From assembly GCF_008710275.1 (NCBI RefSeq), contig NZ_VYQE01000007.1, forward strand, positions 1-64,000: DNA of 64,000 nt, written 5' to 3'. The position numbers and the translations under genes are program-made. Numbering within the stretch: the first letter of the stretch is position 1; each line of letters begins with the position of its first letter. This stretch comes from Histidinibacterium aquaticum (lineage in GTDB: Bacteria; Pseudomonadota; Alphaproteobacteria; Rhodobacterales; Rhodobacteraceae). The notes under the pieces were generated by a model. The model was not told the DNA's origin and did no database searches. It saw only the letters and a list, made by a program, of their open reading frames with translations. Positions 8,780 through 18,276 of the stretch are shown in pieces.

Positions 8780-9180
8780 TCCAGCACCTGCGTCGTCATC
8801 CCCGGGTCTTCGCCCTCGGCCTGCGGCAGGCCGTCGGCGATCTCGTAGTAGGCGCCCTTGTCGGCGCAGAAGATATGGCCCGTCAGCCGAATCCCCACGT
8901 CGCCGTCGAGCGTGCCCGCGTGGATCGACAGATGCGACCCCGGTCCGTCCCAGAAGAGGTTCGATCCGCAGACCGGGCAGAAGCCGCGCCGCGCGGTCTC
9001 CGAGCTGCGGTACCAGCGCACCTCGCCCGAGATATCGACGCTCTCGCGGGGGGCCGATGTCGCGGCGACGAAATGGCCCGAGGTCTTGCGGCACTGCCGG
9101 CAGTGGCAGCCGATCACAGGCCGGAGCGCCGCCGTCACCCGGTAGCGCACCGCGCCGCAGAGGCAGGAGCCCTCAGCCAT
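8776..9180 (-). CDS. GFA-family zinc protein
   Basis: 134 aa. Seven cysteines match the two zinc sites of the glutathione-dependent formaldehyde-activating (GFA/CENP-V) fold: C6 and C8 (CLCG), C25, C27 and C30 (CHCRQC), C68 and C71 (CPVC). Most members are not true formaldehyde-glutathione synthases, so the substrate is unknown. It overlaps the end of aroA by 8 nt and the start of cmk by 4 nt, so it is embedded in that operon. No sign of decay. Confidence 0.88.
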   Translation of the reverse strand: MAEGSCLCGAVRYRVTAALRPVIGCHCRQCRKTSGHFVAATSAPRESVDISGEVRWYRSSETARRGFCPVCGSNLFWDGPGSHLSIHAGTLDGDVGIRLTGHIFCADKGAYYEIADGLPQAEGEDPGMTTQVLE

Positions 9181-10519
9181 CCCGCGCGATCCCGGCGCCC
9201 AGCCCCGTCATCAACGGCTCGAAGACCGGGAAGGAGGTGGCGATCGGCCCCGCGTCGTCGACCCGCATGGGCTGTCGCGTGGCAAGGCCCAGCACGAGGA
9301 AGGACATGGCGATCCGGTGGTCGAGACGGCTCTCCACCGTGACGCCCCCGGGCACGCCGCCCGGGCCGCGTCCGTGGACGATCCACCAGTCATCGCCCTC
9401 CTCGACGTCGACCCCCGCCGCGCGCAACCCCTGCGCCATGGCGTCGATCCGGTCGCTCTCCTTGACCCGCAGCTCCTTCACGCCGCGCATCACCGTGGTC
9501 CCCTCGGCGCAGGCCGCGACGACCGAGAGCACGGGGTATTCGTCGATCATCGAGGCCGCGCGCTCGGGCGGCACCTCGATCCCCTTGAGCCCTTCGGAGA
9601 AGCGCGCGCGAAGGTCCGCGACCGGCTCGCCGCCCTCCTCGCGTTCGTTCTCGTAGCTGAGGTCCGCGCCCATCTCGCGCAGCGTGGTGAAGAGCCCCGC
9701 GCGGGTCGGGTTGAGCCCGATGTTCGGCACCAGAACGTCCGACCCCTCGGCGATCAGCGCGGCGCAGACCGGGAAGGCGGCCGAGGAAGGGTCGCGGGGC
9801 ACGGCGATGCGCTGCGGCCGCAGCTCCGGCTGGCCGCGCAGGGTGATGACCCGGCCTTCGTTGGTCTGGTCCGAGGCGATCTCGGCACCGAAGCCCGCGA
9901 GCATTCGCTCGGTGTGGTCGCGCGTCGCCTCGCGCTCGATCACCACGGTCTCGCCCGGCGCGTTGAGGCCGGCGAGCAGGACGGCCGATTTCACCTGCGC
10001 CGAGGGCACGGGCACCTCGTAGCGCACCGGCACAGGCTCGCGCGCGCCGACGAGCGTCATCGGCAGGCGCCCGCCCTCGCGCCCCACGGCGCGGCAGCCG
10101 AAAAGCGCGAGCGGATCGGTCACCCGTCCCATGGGCCGCCCGCGCAGGCTCGCGTCGCCGGTGAAGGTCGCCGTGATCGGGCTGGTGGCCATGGCGCCCA
10201 TGATGAGCCGCACACCGGTGCCGGAGTTGCCGCAGTCGATGACGTCCTCGGGCTCGCCGAAGCCGCCGGTGCCGACGCCGTGGACGTGCCAGGTCTCTCC
10301 GTTCTGCGTGACCTCGGCGCCGAAGGCGCGCATGGCCTTCGCGGTGTCGAGGACGTCCTGTCCCTCCAGCAGGCCGGTGATCGTGGTCTCGCCCACCGAG
10401 AGCGCGCCGAGGATCAGCGACCGGTGCGAAATCGACTTGTCGCCCGGCACATGCGCCTCGCCCCGGAGCGGTCCGCCCCTCGTTGCCGTCATCGGGATCG
10501 GTGTGCCGTGTGCGGACAT
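9173..10519 (-). CDS. aroA: EPSP synthase (3-phosphoshikimate 1-carboxyvinyltransferase)
   Basis: 448 aa. It transfers enolpyruvyl from PEP to shikimate-3-phosphate, the sixth step of the shikimate pathway. The motifs [46 protein letters not shown] and [14 protein letters not shown] follow the class II (CP4-like) sequence pattern. The site that is Ala in CP4 (NAATG) is Gly100 here (CGNSGTG), so glyphosate insensitivity is not predicted from this position. The ATG at 10519 has a GAGGGG site. It is first gene of an aroA-GFA-cmk run. Confidence 0.96.
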   Translation of the reverse strand: MSAHGTPIPMTATRGGPLRGEAHVPGDKSISHRSLILGALSVGETTITGLLEGQDVLDTAKAMRAFGAEVTQNGETWHVHGVGTGGFGEPEDVIDCGNSGTGVRLIMGAMATSPITATFTGDASLRGRPMGRVTDPLALFGCRAVGREGGRLPMTLVGAREPVPVRYEVPVPSAQVKSAVLLAGLNAPGETVVIEREATRDHTERMLAGFGAEIASDQTNEGRVITLRGQPELRPQRIAVPRDPSSAAFPVCAALIAEGSDVLVPNIGLNPTRAGLFTTLREMGADLSYENEREEGGEPVADLRARFSEGLKGIEVPPERAASMIDEYPVLSVVAACAEGTTVMRGVKELRVKESDRIDAMAQGLRAAGVDVEEGDDWWIVHGRGPGGVPGGVTVESRLDHRIAMSFLVLGLATRQPMRVDDAGPIATSFPVFEPLMTGLGAGIARDG

Positions 10520-10747
10520 GGGTCCCCTCGCCTGAATTCGCGCCCGGTCTTAGCCCGGGTGCCCGGCGGGGTCTATGGGGCGGGGGAGGCACGAGCGAAG
10601 TGAGGCGGCGCGCGGTTCTGTCTGGGTTCAACCCCTCAACTCCGACGCGCCCACGTCGCCCCAAGGCCAGCACCCGACGGCGGGCGGGGGAGAATATCCA
10701 TGATAACCGCGCGTTACCCGCGTTGGGGTCGGAGCGGCCGCTTGCCC
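10520..10747. other. Intergenic region gshB-aroA
   Basis: 228 bp with no gene, downstream of gshB and upstream of aroA, both read leftwards. The sequence around 10660-10705 (CACCCGACGGCGGGCGGGGG then agaatatcca) looks like a dispersed intergenic element that I associate with Rhodobacterales genomes, but there is no second copy in this window to prove it. The aroA promoter should lie nearest 10520. Confidence 0.4.
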
Positions 10748-11698
10748 TCAGCCGGCCTGCCCCCGCCGCCGCTCGATCGCCTCCCAGATCATGCCGGTCA
10801 CGTTGGAGCCGTCGAACCGCTCCAGCTCCTGCAGGCCGGTCGGAGAGGTCACGTTGATCTCCGTCAGCCACTCGCCGATCACGTCGATACCGACGAAGAC
10901 CTGGCCCTTCTCTCGCAGCAGGGGCCCGATCCGGGCGCAGATCTCGCGGTCCCGGTCGGTGAGCGCGACCTTCTCGGCCCGCCCGCCCACATGCATGTTC
11001 GAGCGCGTCTCGCCCTTCTGCGGCACGCGGTTGATCGCGCCCGCGGGCTCTCCGTCGACCAGGATCACGCGCTTGTCGCCCTTCTCCACCGAGGGGAGAA
11101 ACTTCTGCACGATCAGCGGCTCGCGGCTCATCCCCGTGAAGAGCTCGTGCAGCGAGGCGAGGTTGCCGTCGCCCGGCGCCAGCTTGAAGACCCCGGCCCC
11201 GCCGTTGCCGTAGAGCGGCTTGACGATGATGTCGCCATGTTCCTCCCGGAAGGCGCGGATCGTGGCGAGGTCGCGGGCGATTGCGGTGGGCGGCGTGAGG
11301 TCGGGGAAGTCGAGGACCAGCAGCTTCTCGGGGTAGTTGCGCACCCAGAACGGGTCGTTGACCACCAAGGTCGAGCCCGCGATGCGCTGCAGAAGGTGCG
11401 TGGTGGTGATGTAGGACATGTCGAAGGGCGGGTCCTGGCGCAGCCAGACGACGTCGAACTCGGACAGATCCGCGGTCCGCGTCTCCCCGACCTCGAAATG
11501 GTCGCCCTTGACCCGGCGCACGGTGAGGTCGGCCCCATTCGCCACGACGCGGCCGTTCACGTAGGCCAGCTGGTCGGGCGTGTAGTAGAAGAGAGAATGC
11601 CCCCGCGCCTGCGCCTCTTCGGCGATGCGAAAGGTGCTGTCGGCGGCGATATCGATCGCACCGATCGGGTCCATCTGTATGGCGACCTTGAGCGGCAT
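10748..11698 (-). CDS. gshB: Glutathione synthetase
   Basis: 316 aa, the normal length. This ATP-grasp ligase joins gamma-glutamylcysteine and glycine. The N-terminus [23 protein letters not shown], the [18 protein letters not shown] segment, [17 protein letters not shown] (ATP-grasp lysine) and the metal-binding [23 protein letters not shown] are diagnostic. It lies downstream of rsmI and yraN on the same strand, as in many alphaproteobacteria; 93 bp separate it from yraN. Confidence 0.97.
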   Translation of the reverse strand: MPLKVAIQMDPIGAIDIAADSTFRIAEEAQARGHSLFYYTPDQLAYVNGRVVANGADLTVRRVKGDHFEVGETRTADLSEFDVVWLRQDPPFDMSYITTTHLLQRIAGSTLVVNDPFWVRNYPEKLLVLDFPDLTPPTAIARDLATIRAFREEHGDIIVKPLYGNGGAGVFKLAPGDGNLASLHELFTGMSREPLIVQKFLPSVEKGDKRVILVDGEPAGAINRVPQKGETRSNMHVGGRAEKVALTDRDREICARIGPLLREKGQVFVGIDVIGEWLTEINVTSPTGLQELERFDGSNVTGMIWEAIERRRGQAG

Positions 11699-11791
11699 GG
11701 GCTCCCCCGTTGCGCGGTTCGGCGCAAGAGATGGCGCAGCCGCGCTCGACTGTCCATGCCCGAGGACCTGTGCGCCCCTGCAGGATGGCGG

Positions 11792-12166
11792 TCACACCGC
11801 GAAGGCGTTTTCCACGACCCGGACCTCCCCCCGGGCGTCGACGGTGGCGACGTCGAAACGCACCGGGGTAAGCTGGCCCTCGGGTTGGGTGCCGAGGAAT
11901 TCCTGGGCGGTCGCCATGATCCGCTCCGTCTGGCGCCGGGTGACGCGCGCCAGGGCGCGGGCATGATCGCGGCTCTTCTTGACCTCGACGAAGACAAGCC
12001 CGGCGCCGTCGCGCAGGATCAGGTCGATCTCTCCCAGGGTGCCCCGCCATCGGCGGGCGACGAGCGCCTTGCCGCGCCGGTCGTAGTCACGGGCGACGGA
12101 GCCCTCGGCATGGGCGCCCGAATGGTAGTTGGTCATCCCGCGACTGATCCTGCTGGTCCTGGTCAT
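11792..12166 (-). CDS. YraN/UPF0102 endonuclease-like protein
   Basis: About 124 aa. Motifs ARRWRGTLGEIDLILRDGAGLVFVEVKKS follow the UPF0102 pattern, a predicted PD-(D/E)xK nuclease fold (E in GEIDL, ExK in VEVKKS). The function is unknown in most bacteria. I chose the ATG at 12166 because GGAG lies 8 nt upstream; ATGs at 12202 and 12136 are also possible, and the conserved part begins near MTNYHSGAHAE. It follows rsmI after about 40 nt, a common pairing. Confidence 0.88.
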   Translation of the reverse strand: MTRTSRISRGMTNYHSGAHAEGSVARDYDRRGKALVARRWRGTLGEIDLILRDGAGLVFVEVKKSRDHARALARVTRRQTERIMATAQEFLGTQPEGQLTPVRFDVATVDARGEVRVVENAFAV

Positions 12167-12209
12167 GCGATGCTCCGTCTCCGATGACGACCTGTCTCGC
12201 ACGAGAGTC

Positions 12210-13061
12210 TTAAGATTCCCTCAAGGTCAGCGCCCTCTGGTAGACCTCCCGCCGCGGCAGGCCGAGCGCCCCGGCGACGGCCGTGGCGGCATCCTTGACC
12301 CGCATCGTCTCCATCGCCTGTCGCAGCGCCGCGTCGATCTCCTCCTCGCCGGGGCCCTCTCCCTTCTCCGCCGCGCCCACGAGCACCACGAACTCGCCCT
12401 TCAGGGTCAGCCCGGCGGGGTCGATCGCGCCGGCGGGGCCCGAGACGACCTCCTCGAACTTCTTGGTCAGCTCGCGGCAGAGCGAGACCGGGCGGTCGGG
12501 ACCGAGGCCCTCGGCGATGTCTCCCAGGAGGTCCGTCACCCGGTTCGGGCTTTCGTAAAGGACCAGCGTCGCGGGGACCTGGGCGAGCTCGGCGAGGGCG
12601 GCGCGGCGGGCGGCGCGGGCGGAGGGCAGGAAGCCCGCGAAGAAGAAGCGGTCGGTCGGCAACCCGCCGACCGAGAGCGCCGCGAGCAGGGCCGAAGCGC
12701 CGGGCACCGCGGTCACCGCCCCGCCCGCCGAGCGCACCTCGCGCGCCAGCCGGAAGCCCGGGTCGGCGAGCAGCGGCGTCCCGGCCTCCGAGACGTAGGC
12801 GAGCGACCCGGTGCGTGCCGCTTCGACCAGCCGGGCCCGGTCCGGCGCGGAACTATGGTCGTGGTAGGCCAGCACGCGCCGCCCGCCGAGCGGAACGCCG
12901 TGGATCTCCATCAGTCGCCGCGCGGTGCGGGTGTCCTCTGCGGCGAGCGTGTCGGCTGCGGCCAGCACGTCGAGCGCGCGCAGGGTGATGTCCCGCGCGT
13001 TCCCGATGGGCGTCGCCACGAGGTAGAGGCCGGCGGAGAGCGGCCGGGGATCGGAATTCAT
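12210..13061 (-). CDS. rsmI: 16S rRNA 2'-O-ribose C1402 methyltransferase
   Basis: 283 aa. It uses S-adenosylmethionine to methylate the 2'-OH of C1402 in 16S rRNA. Family motifs: GLYLVATPIGNARDITLRAL, AAEDTRTARRLM, YVSEAGTPLLADPGF (usually SDAGTP; Glu replaces Asp here), VPGASALLAAL and LYESPNRV. It diverges from the LpoA-like gene, with 120 bp between them, and starts the rsmI-yraN-gshB run. Confidence 0.96.
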   Translation of the reverse strand: MNSDPRPLSAGLYLVATPIGNARDITLRALDVLAAADTLAAEDTRTARRLMEIHGVPLGGRRVLAYHDHSSAPDRARLVEAARTGSLAYVSEAGTPLLADPGFRLAREVRSAGGAVTAVPGASALLAALSVGGLPTDRFFFAGFLPSARAARRAALAELAQVPATLVLYESPNRVTDLLGDIAEGLGPDRPVSLCRELTKKFEEVVSGPAGAIDPAGLTLKGEFVVLVGAAEKGEGPGEEEIDAALRQAMETMRVKDAATAVAGALGLPRREVYQRALTLRES

Positions 13062-13181
13062 GCCTAGAAACTCCGGCTGCGAAACCTATGATGCCCAAGA
13101 CCCCGGGTCCGGGACGCTCCGGCGACAGAACCAGCCCGCGCCCGCCGCCACAAGACCGGACGACCTCAAAGGAGCCCCCGC

Positions 13182-14372
13182 ATGGACGCCCGAACGATCC
13201 GCCGCCCCGCCGCCCGACTGGCCGCCTTCCTGGCTGCCGTCTGGCTCTCAGCCTGTACCGTGGTCGACGGACCGACCGCCGGCTTCGGCGGAGACTCCGG
13301 CCCCCGAATCGATCCCTCCGCTCCCGTCCCTGTCGCGCTCCTGGTGCCCGCCGGCTCCTCGATCGGCGGCGATGCCCAGATCGCCCGTGACCTCGAGAAC
13401 GCCGCCCGGCTCGCGATTTCCGATCTGCAGGGCGCCGACATCGACCTGCGCGTCTACAACACCGCCGCCTCGCCGGGCCAGGCGGCCCAGGTCGCGCAGC
13501 AGGCCGTGGCCGACGGCGCTCAGATCATCCTCGGACCGCTCCGGGCCGATGCCGCCGCTGCGGCGAGCTCGGCGGTCGTCGCGCAGAACGTCAACGTGCT
13601 GGCCTTCACCAACACCACCTCTGTCGCGGGCGGCAACCTCTTCATCCTCGGGCCGACCTTCGAGAACACCGCCCGCCGCCTGGTCCGCTTCGGCAACAGC
13701 CAGGGGATCGACCGCTACCTCGTGGTCTACGGCAACGACCCGCAGGGCACGACCGGCCGCGACGCCATCGCCCGCGAGGCCCAGCGCAACGGCGCCACCG
13801 TCCTCGGGATGGAGAGCTATCCCATGACCTCGCAGCAGGCGATCATGGAGGCCGCGCCGCGCATCGCCGCCGCCGCCGAGCAGAGCGGCGCCGAGGCCGT
13901 CTTCCTCACCGGCGGCGTGAACGCCGACCTGCCGATCATCGCCTCCGCCCTACCCGAGGCGGGGCTCGACACCTCGTCCACGCCCTACTTCGGCCTGACC
14001 CGCTGGGACGCGCTCTCGCAGGCGATCTCGCTGCCGGGGCTGCAGGGCGGCTACTTCGCGCGCCCCAACCAGGCCGCGATGCAGAGCTTCGAGAGCCGCT
14101 TCGCCGCGCGCTATGGAGACGCGCCGCACCCGCTGGCCGGTCTCGCCTACGACGGCATCGCCGCCATCGGCGCGCTGGTGGCCCAGGGCAACTCCGACGC
14201 GCTGACGGCCAGCTCGCTGACCCAATCGGCGGGCTTCACCGGGACCTCGGGCATCTTCCGCCTGCGGCCGGACGGCACCAACGAACGCGCGCTCGCCGTG
14301 GCGCGGATCCAGAACAACCAGGTGACGGTCGTTGACCCAGCTCCAAACTCCTTCGGCCGCGCCGGTTTCTGA
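13182..14372 (+). CDS. LpoA-like periplasmic lipoprotein (penicillin-binding protein activator family)
   Basis: 396 aa with an AAAGGAG site before the ATG. Signal peptide with lipobox LSAC places the lipidated Cys at residue 25. The rest is a type I periplasmic-binding fold (VALLVPAGSSIGGDAQIARDLENAARLAI, IILGPLRADAAAAAS, LVVYGNDPQGTTGRDAI) as in the C-terminal domain of LpoA. In E. coli LpoA activates PBP1a; the N-terminal TPR part of enterobacterial LpoA is absent, so a distinct alphaproteobacterial role is possible. Its 3' end overlaps the glnD frame. Confidence 0.85.
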   Translation: MDARTIRRPAARLAAFLAAVWLSACTVVDGPTAGFGGDSGPRIDPSAPVPVALLVPAGSSIGGDAQIARDLENAARLAISDLQGADIDLRVYNTAASPGQAAQVAQQAVADGAQIILGPLRADAAAAASSAVVAQNVNVLAFTNTTSVAGGNLFILGPTFENTARRLVRFGNSQGIDRYLVVYGNDPQGTTGRDAIAREAQRNGATVLGMESYPMTSQQAIMEAAPRIAAAAEQSGAEAVFLTGGVNADLPIIASALPEAGLDTSSTPYFGLTRWDALSQAISLPGLQGGYFARPNQAAMQSFESRFAARYGDAPHPLAGLAYDGIAAIGALVAQGNSDALTASSLTQSAGFTGTSGIFRLRPDGTNERALAVARIQNNQVTVVDPAPNSFGRAGF

Positions 14373-17151
14373 GACCGACGTCCCCGAAGACGTGAAGACC
14401 CCGCGGCCGGATGACCTCGTGTCTCCGGCCGAGGCCATTTTCGACCGTGCCGCCGTCGCGGCGGAGGTCGAGGCGATCTATTCCGGGGCGGAGACGCCCT
14501 CCGAGGCCAAGCCGGATCTCGTCGCCTGCCTCTCGGCGGCCCGCACCCGCGGCATGGACGAGATCGCGCGGGCCTTCGCCGCGAAGCCCCACGACTCGCG
14601 CCCGGTCAAACGCTCCTATGCCTGGCTCACCGACCAGATCGTCGGCATGGTCTTCGAGATCGCGACCACCCGGGTGCATCCGCTGAACAACCCCACGGAG
14701 GGCGAGCGGCTCTCGTTGATCGCGGTGGGCGGCTACGGGCGGGGCGAGATGGCGGCCTATTCCGACGTCGACCTGCTGTTCCTCACGCCCTGGAAGATCA
14801 CCCCCTGGGCCGAGAGCGTCATCGAAACGATGCTCTACATCCTGTGGGACCTGAAGCTGAAGGTCGGCCACGCCAGCCGGACGGTGAAGGACTGCATCCG
14901 CCTGGCGAAGCAGGACTTCACGATCCGCACCAGCCTCGTGGAGTACCGCCACATCGCCGGCGACGCCGCCCTGGCCGAAGAGCTGGGCGAGCGGCTCTGG
15001 ACCGAGCTTTTCCGCTCCTCCGCCCCCGCCTTCGTCGAGGCGAAGCTCGCCGAACGGGCCGAGCGGCACCGCAAGCAGGGCGGCCAGCGCTACATGGTCG
15101 AGCCCAACGTGAAAGAGGGCAAGGGCGGCCTCCGGGACCTGCAGTCGCTCTTCTGGATCGGCAAGTACGTCTACGGCGTCCGCGACGCGGCCGAACTGGT
15201 CGACCACGGCCTGTTCAGCCGCGAGGAATACGACACCTTCATCCGCGCCGAGGATTTCCTCTGGGCCGTGCGCTGCCACCTGCACCTGCTGGGCAACCGC
15301 GCCGTGGACCAGCTGACCTTCGACATGCAGGTCGAGGTGGCCGAGCGCATGGGCTACCGCGACCGCGGCGGGCGGCGCGGGGTCGAGTGGTTCATGCAGG
15401 ACTACTTCCGCCGCGCGACGCAGGTCGGCGACCTCACCCGGATCTTCCTCACCGTGCTGGAGCAGAGCCAGACCAAGCCCGAGCCGATGCTCACTCGGCT
15501 GATGACCCGGCGCAAGAAGGCGAAGCCGCCCTATGCCATCAAGCAGAACCGGCTGACCGTCGGCGACGAGGCCGAGTTCCTCGGCGACAAGCTCAACCTC
15601 CTGCGGATCTTCCGCGAGGCGATGCGCACGGGCACACTGCTCCACCCCGACGCCATGCGCCTGATCGCGGCGAACCTGCGGCTGGTGGACGAGGAGATGC
15701 GCGCGAGCCCCGAGGCCGCGCGGATCTTCTTCGACACCCTGCTGAAGAACGGCAACCCCGAGCGCGCCCTGCGCCGGATGAACGAACTCGGCATGCTCGC
15801 GGCCTACATCCCCGAGTTCCAGCCCATCGTCGCGATGATGCAGTTCAACATGTATCACAGCTACACGGTGGACGAGCACACCATCCAGGTCGTGTCCTCC
15901 CTCGCGCAGATCGAGCGGGGCGAGCTCGACGAGGAACTGCCGGTCGCGGCTCAGATCCTGCGCGAGGGTCTGAACCGCAAGGTGCTCTTCGCCGCCATGC
16001 TGCTGCACGACATCGGCAAGGGCCGGCCCGAGGACCACTCAATCGTCGGCGCGCGGATCGCCCGGACCGTCTGCCCCCGGCTCGGCCTCAAGAAGCGCGA
16101 GACGGAGACCGTCGAGTGGCTGGTGCGTTACCACCTGCTGATGTCGGACATGGCGCAGAAGCGCGACATCGCCGACCCGCGCACCGTCAAGGACTTCGCC
16201 AAGGCGGTGAAGACCAAGGAGCGGCTCGACCTGCTTCTGGTGCTGACGGTCTGCGACATCCGCGGCGTCGGCCCCAACGTCTGGAACAACTGGAAGGCCG
16301 CGCTGCTGCGCGCGCTCTACCGCCAGACGAAGCGGGCGCTGGAAGACGGGCTCGAGGCGATCAACCGCGAGGAACGCGGCACCGAGGCGCGCCGCAAGCT
16401 GCGCGAGGCGCTCTCGGACTGGCCAGAGAAGGTGCTGCGCACCGAGACCCAGCGGCACTACGCGCCCTACTGGCAGGGCCTGCACGTCACCGCCCACGTC
16501 GACTTCGCCGAACTCCTGCGCGAGGTGAAGCCCGACGAGATCGCGCTGAAGCTCACCCCCGACGAGGACCGCGACGCGACCCGTGTCTGCTTCGTCATGC
16601 AGGACCACCCCGGCATCTTCTCCCGCATGTGCGGGGCGCTGGCGCTGGTGGGAGCCGACATCAAGGACGCCCGCACCTTCACCACCAAGGACGGCTGGGC
16701 CACGGCGGCCTTCTGGATCCAGGACCAGGACGAAAGCCCCTACGAGGCCGAGAAGCTGCCGCGCCTGCGCACGATGATCGACAAGACGCTTCGGGGCGAG
16801 GTCGTGGCCCGCGACGCCTTCCGCGACCGCGACAAGCTCAAGAAGCGCGAGAAGCCCTTCACGGTGCCGACCTCGATCACCTTCGACAACGAGGGTTCCG
16901 AGATCTACACGATCATCGAGGTGGACACCCGCGACCGTCCCGGCCTGCTCTACGACCTGACGCGGACGCTCGCCTCTTCGAACGTCTATATCGCCAGCGC
17001 CGTCATCGCGACATACGGCGAGCAGGTCGTCGACAGCTTCTACGTCAAGGACATGTTCGGGCTGAAATTCCACGCCGAGGCGCGGCAGCGCACGCTGGAG
17101 CGCAGGTTGCGCGAGGCCATCGACCGCGGCGCACAGCGCGCGGAGGGCTGA
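14332..17151 (+). CDS. glnD: [Protein-PII] uridylyltransferase/uridylyl-removing enzyme
   Basis: About 939 aa. It senses glutamine and modifies PII proteins to control nitrogen assimilation. Domains in order: nucleotidyltransferase (GGYGRGEMAAYSDVDLLFL, about residues 126-146), PII-uridylyl middle region, HD hydrolase (LLHDIGKGRPEDHS, about 558-571) and two ACT domains (DHPGIFSRMCGAL and TRDRPGLLYDLTRTL). The start is uncertain: a TTG at 14332 after AGGTG gives a 41-nt overlap with the lipoprotein gene, while a downstream GTG would shorten the variable N-terminus. Confidence 0.95.
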   Translation: MTQLQTPSAAPVSETDVPEDVKTPRPDDLVSPAEAIFDRAAVAAEVEAIYSGAETPSEAKPDLVACLSAARTRGMDEIARAFAAKPHDSRPVKRSYAWLTDQIVGMVFEIATTRVHPLNNPTEGERLSLIAVGGYGRGEMAAYSDVDLLFLTPWKITPWAESVIETMLYILWDLKLKVGHASRTVKDCIRLAKQDFTIRTSLVEYRHIAGDAALAEELGERLWTELFRSSAPAFVEAKLAERAERHRKQGGQRYMVEPNVKEGKGGLRDLQSLFWIGKYVYGVRDAAELVDHGLFSREEYDTFIRAEDFLWAVRCHLHLLGNRAVDQLTFDMQVEVAERMGYRDRGGRRGVEWFMQDYFRRATQVGDLTRIFLTVLEQSQTKPEPMLTRLMTRRKKAKPPYAIKQNRLTVGDEAEFLGDKLNLLRIFREAMRTGTLLHPDAMRLIAANLRLVDEEMRASPEAARIFFDTLLKNGNPERALRRMNELGMLAAYIPEFQPIVAMMQFNMYHSYTVDEHTIQVVSSLAQIERGELDEELPVAAQILREGLNRKVLFAAMLLHDIGKGRPEDHSIVGARIARTVCPRLGLKKRETETVEWLVRYHLLMSDMAQKRDIADPRTVKDFAKAVKTKERLDLLLVLTVCDIRGVGPNVWNNWKAALLRALYRQTKRALEDGLEAINREERGTEARRKLREALSDWPEKVLRTETQRHYAPYWQGLHVTAHVDFAELLREVKPDEIALKLTPDEDRDATRVCFVMQDHPGIFSRMCGALALVGADIKDARTFTTKDGWATAAFWIQDQDESPYEAEKLPRLRTMIDKTLRGEVVARDAFRDRDKLKKREKPFTVPTSITFDNEGSEIYTIIEVDTRDRPGLLYDLTRTLASSNVYIASAVIATYGEQVVDSFYVKDMFGLKFHAEARQRTLERRLREAIDRGAQRAEG

Positions 17152-17274
17152 GCGGGAGTCCGCCGGAGGGCGGAAGCGACGGAATCCGATAGGCTAATCG
17201 GCCGGGCACGCTCTCGGGCGACGGCGGGCCCGCGTCGATTGACGTTCAGGTATCCGCCCCCGGCGAATTCACGC

Positions 17275-17300
17275 GGGAACAGACTCCATCGCTCCCGCTT
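17275..17300 (+). promoter_or_regulatory. Possible EcfG-type promoter of Mn-catalase
   Basis: GGGAAC at 17275-17280 and GCTT at 17297-17300, spaced 16 nt, resemble the alphaproteobacterial general-stress consensus GGAAC-N16/17-CGTT with one poor base in the -10. Transcription would begin about 25 nt before the catalase ATG. Only a motif match. Confidence 0.35.
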
Positions 17301-17331
17301 GATCACCGGGACGAGAGCAATGGAGTACCTG

Positions 17332-18156
17332 ATGTTTCACCATTCCTCGAAGCTTCAATACGAAGTCCGCGTCGACAAGCCGGAGCCGGCCTTCGCGAAA
17401 TACCTGCAGCAGGCCATCGGCGGGGTCGAGGGAGAGATCCGCGTCGCCATGCAGTACTTCTTCCAGGCCATGGGCGCCCGGGGCGACGCGAAGTACCGCG
17501 ACATGCTCATGATGACCGCCACCGAGGAATTGAGCCACATCGAGTTCCTCGGCCATGCCGTCGCGCTGAACCTCGAAGGTGCGCCGGTCGAGGCCAAGGA
17601 GGAAGCGGCCAAGGACCCGGTCGTGCACGCCATCCTCGGCGGCATGAACCCGCGCCACATCCTGTCCTCGGGGCTCTCGGCCATGCCGGTGAACTCGAAC
17701 GGCGTGCCCTTCGACATGAGCCACGTCTACGCCACCGGCAACCTCGCCGCCGACATGATGGCCAACGCCACCGCCGAGAGCGGCGGCCGGGTGCTCGCCT
17801 CGCGGCTCTACAACATGACCGACGACCCCGGCATGAAGGACATGCTCTCTTTCCTCATCGCGCGGGACACCTACCACCAGCAGCAGTGGCTGGCGGTCAT
17901 CGAGGAACTCGGCGGCTGGGAAAAGGCCCTGCCGATCCCGAACTCGACGCCGGAAGAGCACGAGCGGATGAAGGACAGCTACTACTTCCTCAACACCTCG
18001 CTCGACGAGCCGACGCCCGAGGGCCGCTGGACCTCCGGCCCCTCGCTCGACGGCCGCAGCGAGTACCACGTCGAGGAGAAGATGAAGCCCTACGGCCAGA
18101 AGCCGGACCTCGGAAAGGCGCGTCCCGGTTCGGGCGCCCAGACCGAGCAGGAGTAA
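17332..18156 (+). CDS. Manganese catalase
   Basis: 274 aa, the size of bacterial Mn-catalases. It dismutates hydrogen peroxide with a dimanganese centre in a four-helix bundle. The ligand pattern is complete: E35, E66, H69, E149 and H182, almost the Lactobacillus plantarum numbering (E35, E66, H69, E148, H181). That match and a GGAG 6 nt upstream favour the ATG beginning MFHHSSKLQY; an ATG 12 nt earlier is in frame. It sits between glnD and murJ, which are often neighbours, so it may be an acquired insertion. Cytosolic; no signal peptide. Confidence 0.93.
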   Translation: MFHHSSKLQYEVRVDKPEPAFAKYLQQAIGGVEGEIRVAMQYFFQAMGARGDAKYRDMLMMTATEELSHIEFLGHAVALNLEGAPVEAKEEAAKDPVVHAILGGMNPRHILSSGLSAMPVNSNGVPFDMSHVYATGNLAADMMANATAESGGRVLASRLYNMTDDPGMKDMLSFLIARDTYHQQQWLAVIEELGGWEKALPIPNSTPEEHERMKDSYYFLNTSLDEPTPEGRWTSGPSLDGRSEYHVEEKMKPYGQKPDLGKARPGSGAQTEQE

Positions 18157-18173
18157 GATCCGGGCACCGGGAT

Positions 18174-18236
18174 GGGCGCGGGGGATCGCCTCCGCGCCCG
18201 TCTCACGAGGCCGCTTCCCCTCGGGCCGGGAAGCGG
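18174..18236 (+). terminator. Two tandem hairpins after Mn-catalase
   Basis: GGGCGCGG / CCGCGCCC with a 10-nt loop (18174-18199), then CCGCTTCCC / GGGAAGCGG with an 8-nt loop (18211-18236). Both lie in the 120-bp gap before murJ. No T-run follows, so termination strength is uncertain. Confidence 0.5.
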
Positions 18237-18276
18237 ATAACCGGGCGGACGGAGAACCGCGGGCCCGGATGCACTC

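Noticed and set aside
9390-12050. 886-codon minus-strand frame across aroA and gshB
   Set aside because: Out-of-frame read of two recognised genes on the same strand; the sequence is Arg/Ala/Gly-rich without motifs.
14411-14686. ATG in another frame as the glnD start or a separate small gene
   Set aside because: It reads glnD out of frame and yields Arg/Pro/Ser-rich sequence; the glnD frame continues upstream to a TTG.
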